Shown here in pieces: positions 7,738 through 12,647 of a stretch of 12,647 bases of DNA. Within the stretch, counting starts at the first letter, position 1; each line of letters opens with the position of its first letter. Origin of the DNA: an uncultured Bacteroidales bacterium (GTDB lineage: Bacteria > Bacteroidota > Bacteroidia > Bacteroidales > Paludibacteraceae); the NCBI GenBank assembly GCA_937901025.1, contig CALCGR010000035.1, positions 1 through 12,647 of the forward strand, given 5' to 3'. Below the pieces are notes generated by a model, which saw only the letters and a program-made list of their open reading frames with translations, was not told the DNA's origin and made no database searches. The position numbers were made by a program, and so were the translations under genes.

Positions 7738-8531
7738 AACGATAATAAATCTTTCTTTATTTGGATTTTCAGTTGATCTAAATTGTCAAAATGTTGTTCG
7801 CCCCGAATACGGGATACAAGTTCAACCTTTACGGATTGACCATATAAATCGCCGTCGAATTGAGGGACATACATCTCAATCGTATCCTTGATATTAAGCA
7901 ATACTTTACGTTCCTTCCATTGAGCGATATACACCCCGTGAGCCGGAATGAGTTTATCGGCTTCCACTTCGATGTTCGCCGTCGGAAAACCAATCGTTCG
8001 ACCCATCGCTTTCCCGTGTACCACGGTTCCTATCAGCGGATAAGCATAACCTAACATCTCGTTGGCTTCAACAATCTCTCCCTTCAACAAAGCCTCACGA
8101 ATCTTTGTAGAGGAGATATGCTGATTTCCCGGACGCTCGGAAAGACGAAGGTGTTCGATTGAAGATTGAAGATTGACTATTGAAGATTGCGGACAGCCAA
8201 AACGATGATCATACCCCATAAGCAACACCTCTACCCCGCATTGATCATGGAGGAGTTGTTCAAAAGCCTCCGCAGACAAGGTATGAATGAGTTCAAAGTT
8301 AAAACAGAATATCTCATCAACCCCCATGGTTTTGAGCATCGCCATACGTTCATCATAGGTCGTGAGTAACGGTTTTCTTTCTCCTTGCAGCACTTTTTGC
8401 GGATGCTCGCTAAAAGTGATAATCGCCGACCGGAGTCCACGTTTCTTCGCCTCTTCCCGCAAAGCGGTAAGCAGGTATCGGTGTCCCAGATGAACGCCAT
8501 CGAAGAATCCTATGGTTGCAACATATGCCAT
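7734..8531 (-). CDS. ribF: Bifunctional riboflavin kinase / FAD synthetase, unusually short
   Basis: RibF makes FMN from riboflavin and FAD from FMN in the cytoplasm. The FAD synthetase half shows GFFDGVHLGH (8-17), MGYDHRFG (105-112) and ISSTKIREALL (139-149). The kinase half shows GRTIGFPTAN (177-186, with the ATP/Mg-binding PTAN), PAHGVY, TIEMYVPQFDGDLYG (217-231) and the final R-x-x-x-x-F pattern. At 265 residues it is shorter than the usual 300 or so. The N-terminal lead-in is very short, the segment after HRFG is replaced by a heptanucleotide-repeat peptide, and the usual N-I-G-x-R-P-T loop is reduced to NIKD (213-216). I chose the start because its ATG overlaps the upstream TGA (TGATG). 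A 29-residue longer frame would overlap the nuclease gene with non-conserved sequence. The motifs suggest it still works, but this is unproven. Confidence 0.9.
   Translation of the reverse strand: MAYVATIGFFDGVHLGHRYLLTALREEAKKRGLRSAIITFSEHPQKVLQGERKPLLTTYDERMAMLKTMGVDEIFCFNFELIHTLSAEAFEQLLHDQCGVEVLLMGYDHRFGCPQSSIVNLQSSIEHLRLSERPGNQHISSTKIREALLKGEIVEANEMLGYAYPLIGTVVHGKAMGRTIGFPTANIEVEADKLIPAHGVYIAQWKERKVLLNIKDTIEMYVPQFDGDLYGQSVKVELVSRIRGEQHFDNLDQLKIQIKKDLLSL
8158..8189 (-). repeat. Heptanucleotide tandem repeat inside ribF
   Basis: In the sense direction the units are CAATCTT, CAATAGT, CAATCTT, CAATCTT, then a partial CAAT. They encode the repeated peptide QSSIVNL-QSSIEHL (115-128), directly after the MGYDHRFG motif. 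The expected conserved sequence of the FAD synthetase domain is absent at this place. The unit is 7 bp, so one-unit slippage would break the frame. Confidence 0.75.
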
Positions 8532-9874
8532 CAGAAATGAATCGTAATCAATAACGGGTCGTGATCGGAGTAGCGGAAAAGAAGGTTCTTTTTCGCTTGC
8601 GGCGAAACACAGGACCAAATATTCGGTTGTTTTTGTTTGGGTACGATATTATTCTTATAATTATACTTACTCCAATACGCTGCCGAATAATAGTAATCGG
8701 TATTCCAGTGAATCGGATGAATCGACGTGATATATGCTTGCATCGGTTCGTTGGCAAACGCTCTATCCAAATACCCGCACTCCCCATCGTATGAGTACGA
8801 ATAGTTGAGGCTATCCATTGCCATCACCATATCGCGATAACCTGCCTTGACCAGCATCTGCAACGACTGCTCTTGTCCATAGGCGTTATAGTCGCCTAAA
8901 AGGAGTAGAGGAGTCGAGGAGGAGAGGTGTAGGGAATCAATTGCCGCTAAGACGCGGGCAATATTAGCCACCCGCTTAGCATTCGCCTCCTGCGGGATTC
9001 CCCGTTTGGAGCGCGGATGGTTGAGGGAGATATAAAAGCTTTGTCCCGTAGGGATATGCTCAAATGCCTGTATCATGAACCGATGAGCATAGATATCGTT
9101 CTTGTTATCATAAGCAAAAACCAAATCCCCCGTCGGTTGCACACACTCCTTATTATATATATAGCCTACACTAATCGTATCGCGGTCGATGGTATCCGTC
9201 ACCACAAAAGCATACCTATCCTTGCGACAGAGTTCGTTCATACGAGCAACCAGTTCGGCCGGAGCCGATGAACCTTGCTCCAACTCGCAAAGGGCATAGA
9301 TATCCGCCCCGATTTTTGTCAAAGCCGCAGCGGTCTTCTCACATTGCCATTGGTGCTGCGCGGGTGTATTGCGTTTGGTCGCATAGCCACCTACATGCAC
9401 GAAATAGTTCTGCAAATTCGCCGCACAAAGGATGAGATCCGATTTCGCGGGTGAAACGCATTTAGCGGGTTTGAAATTCTTGAATCTTACTTGCGCTCCT
9501 GTCTGCAACCAACGAGGCCCCATCACTTGCGCGGTCAGGTTCTTAACCGTTGCCCCAAGATTGATATCAAAACTCAGTCTGCCTTGCAGTTTGATACGGA
9601 GCGAATCGTTATAATGACGCCAATACCAATATTGGGTCGAATCACCATCACCCAGACCTACCGCCCGCTCTTCCGGAACATATAAACGCTCGGAAGATAC
9701 AATGAGCGAGTCGTAATACCTACCGCATAATACAAGCGGAGTAGTAATCGTTACTCGTTGTCCTTGGTAACGAGACCAATCTTGTTGCAGTTGCTCGAGC
9801 GTTACCTTCGGTTGTGCCCATACGACACTAAACGCGATAAAACTGAGCCATAATATGAACCAACGTTCTTTCAT
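8531..9874 (-). CDS. Secreted endonuclease/exonuclease/phosphatase family protein (ExeM/NucH-like)
   Basis: A 447-residue exported protein, most likely a metal-dependent extracellular nuclease. Residues 1-20 form a signal peptide ending VVWA-Q. Residues 25-137 look like the OB-like domain found before the catalytic part in ExeM/NucH-type nucleases. The EEP domain follows with its motifs in order: CAANLQNYF (150-158, metal-side Asn153), ALCELEQ (194-200, catalytic Glu197), LNHPRSKRG (284-292, His286), GDYNAY (327-332), YSYSYDGECGYLDRAFA (358-374) and YSDHDPLL (435-442, the terminal Asp-His pair). The segment SSSTPLLLLGDY before the GDYNAY motif is encoded by octanucleotide repeat C. A phosphodiesterase or phosphatase role is the main alternative. 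Its ATG directly follows the preA stop with no gap, and its TGA overlaps the ribF start by one base. Confidence 0.88.
   Translation of the reverse strand: MKERWFILWLSFIAFSVVWAQPKVTLEQLQQDWSRYQGQRVTITTPLVLCGRYYDSLIVSSERLYVPEERAVGLGDGDSTQYWYWRHYNDSLRIKLQGRLSFDINLGATVKNLTAQVMGPRWLQTGAQVRFKNFKPAKCVSPAKSDLILCAANLQNYFVHVGGYATKRNTPAQHQWQCEKTAAALTKIGADIYALCELEQGSSAPAELVARMNELCRKDRYAFVVTDTIDRDTISVGYIYNKECVQPTGDLVFAYDNKNDIYAHRFMIQAFEHIPTGQSFYISLNHPRSKRGIPQEANAKRVANIARVLAAIDSLHLSSSTPLLLLGDYNAYGQEQSLQMLVKAGYRDMVMAMDSLNYSYSYDGECGYLDRAFANEPMQAYITSIHPIHWNTDYYYSAAYWSKYNYKNNIVPKQKQPNIWSCVSPQAKKNLLFRYSDHDPLLITIHF
8901..8934 (-). repeat. Octanucleotide repeat copy C, inside the EEP nuclease gene
   Basis: In the sense direction this reads CCCTAC, ACCTCTCC, TCCTCGAC, TCCTCTAC, TCCT: three 8-bp units, two of them degenerate, against two in copies A and B. 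The shared right part is read in the same frame as in A and B and again gives S-S-T-P-L-L (319-324). The extra unit puts the left edge in a different frame. Confidence 0.65.
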
Positions 9875-11350
9875 TTATTTCTCTTGTTTGGGAATACGAT
9901 TAGTAGCGCCTATCGCCTCTTGTTGGCAAACAAACCGGCAGAGGTGACAGCCTACACACTTATGTCCATTGAGCTTGGGTTGGCGCGTAGTCCAATCAAA
10001 CTCGATAGCCTGGTGACCTGCATCTTGACAAGCCCCGTAACAGCGACCGCAACCGACGCATTTCTCGCGGATGAACTTAGGATAGACCATTGTCTTACGG
10101 TCTAACTTGTCGGGAAGCACAAAGGTCTTGAGTTCCGAACCCACCAAGTCGGACAGATGTTCTATGCGATGCTCTGCCATATAGTGTTGCAGACCTATGG
10201 TCAGATCCTCAATAATACGATAGCCATACTGCATGACAGCCGTGCAGACTTGCACGTTTTGGCAGCCGAGTTGAATGAACTCGAGTGCATCGCGCCAAGT
10301 CTCGATACCACCGATACCACTGAGTTGCAGTTGTTTGCCTGAGATTTGCAGCATCGGGTTCTTGCTCATATCAAGGATATGCTTGAGAGCTATCGGTTTG
10401 ACCGCATTACCCGAATACCCGCTAACGGTACGTTTGCCGTTTACCATACCGGATTGAGACATCGTAACGGACTTGATTGTATTAATCGCCGAGATAGCAT
10501 CTGCTCCGGCAAAGGTAGCAGCCATCGCCACAGGAACCATCGAGGTGATATTCGGGGTCATCTTTGCAATAACAGGAATCGTTACCGCACGCTTCACAAA
10601 CATAGTGTAAAATGCCACTAACTCGGGATTTTGTCCTATATCCGAACCTAACCCGCGCGTCTTCATCTGCGGACAAGAGAAATTCAATTCCAACATATCC
10701 GCCCCGGCATCCTGCGCTTGTTTTGCCAGTTTCTCCCATGACTCATCGGTTTGACCCATAATCGAGGCAACGATAATCTTCGTAGGAAAGTTTTGCTTCA
10801 AACGACGGATGATAGCGAAGTTCTCCTCGGGCGTCTGCTCACTGAGTTGCTCCATATTACGGAAGCCCGTAAAACTGCGGTTGAGGTCCTTAACAGCATC
10901 AAAGCGGGGACTGACTTCCTCAATCTTGATATCCGAGATAGTCTTGAAATACACGCCACCCCACCCCATCTCCAAGGCGCGCGCTACCATCTCATAGTTG
11001 ATAGCCACCGCCGACGAAGCCAGGAAGAACGGGTTTTCACAATGCACCCCGCAGAAATCAATGGACAAATCGATATTGTCTACATCGAGCCTCGTACCTT
11101 GTGCATTGTGCACCACCTGCTCCGCCATTTCCTTGATACGGATAGGCTGATCGGGATGGATACAAGCTTCCTCACAAGGTGCATCGCACGAAGCACAGGC
11201 ATCCGTAAGCCACTGCGAGGCTACAGTTTCATTCCCGAAACGAATGGCTCGTATTCCGCGTGCCGGATGCAAGGCTTTAGGACAAGCCGCATTACAAGGG
11301 GCACTGACACAAAGAAGGCAGTTAAAAGCCTCCGCTTGAATGTTAATCAT
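9875..11350 (-). CDS. preA: PreA-type dihydropyrimidine dehydrogenase with extra N-terminal Fe-S region
   Basis: The core matches the catalytic subunit of NAD-dependent dihydropyrimidine dehydrogenase, which reduces uracil and thymine to their dihydro forms. Residues about 92-395 form an FMN-binding TIM barrel with GGVYFKTI (131-138), ELNFSCPQM (221-229), AKMTPNI (262-268), SGYSGNAVKPIAL (310-322) and the phosphate-binding SGIGGIETW (344-352). The C-terminus has two [4Fe-4S] sites, Cys431/434/437/441 and Cys465/468/471/475. Residues 1-75 are unusual for PreA: CLLCVSAPCNAACP (11-24) and CASCDAPCEEAC (52-63) match the cysteine spacing of the N-terminal Fe-S domain of mammalian DPD and PreT. No FAD/NAD(P)H domain is present. 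Its start overlaps the upstream stop by 4 bp (ATGA). A different substrate is possible. Confidence 0.85.
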   Translation of the reverse strand: MINIQAEAFNCLLCVSAPCNAACPKALHPARGIRAIRFGNETVASQWLTDACASCDAPCEEACIHPDQPIRIKEMAEQVVHNAQGTRLDVDNIDLSIDFCGVHCENPFFLASSAVAINYEMVARALEMGWGGVYFKTISDIKIEEVSPRFDAVKDLNRSFTGFRNMEQLSEQTPEENFAIIRRLKQNFPTKIIVASIMGQTDESWEKLAKQAQDAGADMLELNFSCPQMKTRGLGSDIGQNPELVAFYTMFVKRAVTIPVIAKMTPNITSMVPVAMAATFAGADAISAINTIKSVTMSQSGMVNGKRTVSGYSGNAVKPIALKHILDMSKNPMLQISGKQLQLSGIGGIETWRDALEFIQLGCQNVQVCTAVMQYGYRIIEDLTIGLQHYMAEHRIEHLSDLVGSELKTFVLPDKLDRKTMVYPKFIREKCVGCGRCYGACQDAGHQAIEFDWTTRQPKLNGHKCVGCHLCRFVCQQEAIGATNRIPKQEK

Positions 11351-12573
11351 TTTTGTTGATCTTTTTTGAGATCTTCGATAAAGCGATCTATCAACGCCTC
11401 ATCTACGTGCTGCATAACCACAATATGCACGATGTCGCCACCCATCTTAGCATCATAACCGCATGCCAAGTTATATTTCTGGATGATGGCATCACACGGA
11501 CGTTTGAGAACGATGGTATTACTCAAAACGTTGATCCAGTGCGGATAACCCATTTCGTTCAAACGTTGGTTGAAATACTCCGTGTGAGCAAGCATGGCAT
11601 TGGCTTGTTCTGACCAACGGGCTTCACCTACTTTATGTATCAACCACCAGAATTTTAAGGTCGGTTGCGTTGGACGCGAGCAGTTAATCATCTTCATATT
11701 CCTGTTCAAATAAGGAATATCGTAACGATTCTGCATGTTATATACATCCATCGAAGTCAAGAACAACCCTGCGGGTTCGTCGGAGCCGAAGAACTTATGG
11801 GCACTGATAGCAATGGATTGATAACCCATAATCTTTTGGTTGAGCAAGTCCCTATACTCGGTAAAGGGCAGGTAACCACCGAACAATGCGGCATCGACGT
11901 GACGATACACTTCCATCTTCGGGAACTTAGCCAAAACGGCGTTCAATGCCACTTGGTCATCAATAGCCCCCTTCATCGTGGAACCCATCGCGTACACAAT
12001 CAAGCAAGGACGATTCGGATTAATCCGCTTCTCCAACTCTTCGGGAATCATCCTTCCCATCGTGTCAGACGGAATCAAACAGATGTCCAGGTTCTGCAAA
12101 TCGGCTAAACGCATATTGGAGTAGTGCGCCTCGTCGGAGACATAGAAGATAGGCATCTTTCCCGTTTTGTTACACAAATAATTCACACCAAAGTAAATAC
12201 CATGGTTATTACCATCCGTGCCGCTATTGGATACGATACCCCAGAACTGACCGGGCTCGTAGCCGTAATACGGAGCAAACCAGTTCAGCACCTCGCGCTC
12301 ATATTTGAGGGCACTGACTTGGATAACGCCGTCCCCTGCAAAAGGATCGCCCACATTATTAAAACTAACGGTCGGAAGTTTATTTGCGGTGTACCACTCG
12401 TAAAACTCTTGCAGTTCCACATATTGGTCACAAGGGTAACCAATAATGTTTAACTTATTGTCATACGCAGTTTTTGCCCAGGCATCCAACTCTGGGAAAC
12501 CGGATTTGGCCGGGTTATTGCACCCCGTCATGACTAACGCCACTAAAGCGGCAAAAATAAAATAACGTTTCAT
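11347..12573 (-). CDS. PLP-dependent group II decarboxylase (histidine decarboxylase-like) with lipoprotein signal
   Basis: The body is a fold-type I PLP decarboxylase most like the Gram-negative histidine decarboxylase group. It has SNSGTDGNNHGIYFG (115-129, cofactor phosphate loop), DEAHYSN (147-153, with His150 stacking on the PLP ring), GSTMKGAIDD (197-206), HVDAALFGG (225-233, Asp227 to the pyridine nitrogen) and SAHKFFGSDEPAG (257-269), where Lys260 should form the Schiff base. Substrate cannot be fixed by eye; a glutamate or other aromatic/acidic amino acid is possible. The N-terminus MKRYFIFAALVALVMTGCNN is a lipoprotein signal: two basic residues, a hydrophobic stretch, then the lipobox MTGC with Cys18. 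That predicts a membrane-anchored exported enzyme, which is odd for a PLP enzyme. All catalytic residues are intact. It is the first complete gene of the minus-strand block, and the gap upstream is 19 bp. Confidence 0.88.
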   Translation of the reverse strand: MKRYFIFAALVALVMTGCNNPAKSGFPELDAWAKTAYDNKLNIIGYPCDQYVELQEFYEWYTANKLPTVSFNNVGDPFAGDGVIQVSALKYEREVLNWFAPYYGYEPGQFWGIVSNSGTDGNNHGIYFGVNYLCNKTGKMPIFYVSDEAHYSNMRLADLQNLDICLIPSDTMGRMIPEELEKRINPNRPCLIVYAMGSTMKGAIDDQVALNAVLAKFPKMEVYRHVDAALFGGYLPFTEYRDLLNQKIMGYQSIAISAHKFFGSDEPAGLFLTSMDVYNMQNRYDIPYLNRNMKMINCSRPTQPTLKFWWLIHKVGEARWSEQANAMLAHTEYFNQRLNEMGYPHWINVLSNTIVLKRPCDAIIQKYNLACGYDAKMGGDIVHIVVMQHVDEALIDRFIEDLKKDQQK

Positions 12574-12592
12574 CTTTATTAGTATTTAGAGT

Positions 12593-12647
12593 TTATTTGG
12601 TCCAATCGGTGGAGAGCATACGCAAGTAACTGCGATAACGCCACTTA
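12593..12647 (-). CDS. Possible C-terminal end of an upstream gene, truncated by the window edge
   Basis: Reading leftward from the window edge, one frame stays open for 17 codons (KWRYRSYLRMLSTDWTK) and ends in TAA, 19 bp before the decarboxylase start. Given how tightly the other minus-strand genes are packed, this is probably the tail of the preceding gene in the same operon. A second frame also stays open to the edge and stops nearby (ending IGPNKL), so the frame is not certain. No family can be assigned. Confidence 0.35.
   Translation of the reverse strand, partial: KWRYRSYLRMLSTDWTK

Noticed and set aside
8532..8618. A 29-residue longer start for ribF.
   Set aside because: The extra residues overlap the nuclease 3' end and do not resemble a RibF N-terminus. 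The chosen ATG overlaps the upstream stop as TGATG, matching the coupling at the other junctions.
10630..10662. Loss of the catalytic cysteine of dihydropyrimidine dehydrogenase: mammalian DPD has Cys in its GxACGQ loop, while this protein reads GLGSDIGQ.
   Set aside because: As I recall, bacterial PreA such as the E. coli protein also has an aliphatic residue here (GSDVGQ), so it is a subfamily trait and not a defect in this gene.
10751..11359. A 202-codon open frame on the plus strand opposite preA.
   Set aside because: It is antisense to the cysteine motifs and FMN barrel of preA, with no coherent protein features of its own.

Overview
The window looks like a chromosomal fragment from a Bacteroidales bacterium, probably an uncultured gut or oral lineage (inference). 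The evidence is the DUF1599 - DoxX-like - tpiA gene order typical of the group, start codons without a clear Shine-Dalgarno sequence and often with A/T-rich leaders, a streptopain-like C10 protease with Big_2 domains, and a C-terminal tail resembling those of Bacteroidales exported proteins. I see no mobile element, CRISPR array, tRNA or rRNA.

Layout: two gene blocks converge at 5082/5083. The plus-strand block holds seven genes: a 5'-truncated DUF1599 gene, a DoxX-like membrane protein, tpiA, a gamma-carbonic anhydrase family protein, pyrH, frr and rsgA. It is a housekeeping operon covering glycolysis, UMP phosphorylation, ribosome recycling and small-subunit maturation. Junctions range from a 17-bp overlap to a 12-bp gap. 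The minus-strand block, read from the right edge, holds a possible gene end, a PLP-dependent decarboxylase with a lipoprotein signal, a PreA-type dihydropyrimidine dehydrogenase with an extra N-terminal Fe-S region, a secreted endonuclease/exonuclease/phosphatase family protein, ribF, and a secreted C10 protease. These genes overlap by 4 bp, abut, overlap by 1 bp and overlap by 4 bp, so they form one transcription unit whose promoter lies outside the window. Only about 41 bases of 12,647 are non-coding, and there is no gap over 20 bases.

The genes look functionally mixed. On the minus strand three of five products carry export signals (lipoprotein decarboxylase, nuclease, protease), while ribF and preA are cytoplasmic cofactor and pyrimidine enzymes.

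The most interesting points are: (1) a group II PLP decarboxylase that appears to be an exported lipoprotein; (2) a family of short imperfect octanucleotide repeats, unit TCCTCTAC, lying in frame inside three unrelated genes (rsgA, the C10 protease and the nuclease), each encoding an S-T-P-L-L peptide; (3) a separate heptanucleotide repeat, unit CAATCTT, inside ribF, whose protein is also shortened in its kinase half; (4) PreA fused to the cysteine-rich N-terminal region normally found on its partner PreT, without the flavin/NAD(P)H module. Family comparisons are from memory; no searches were run.
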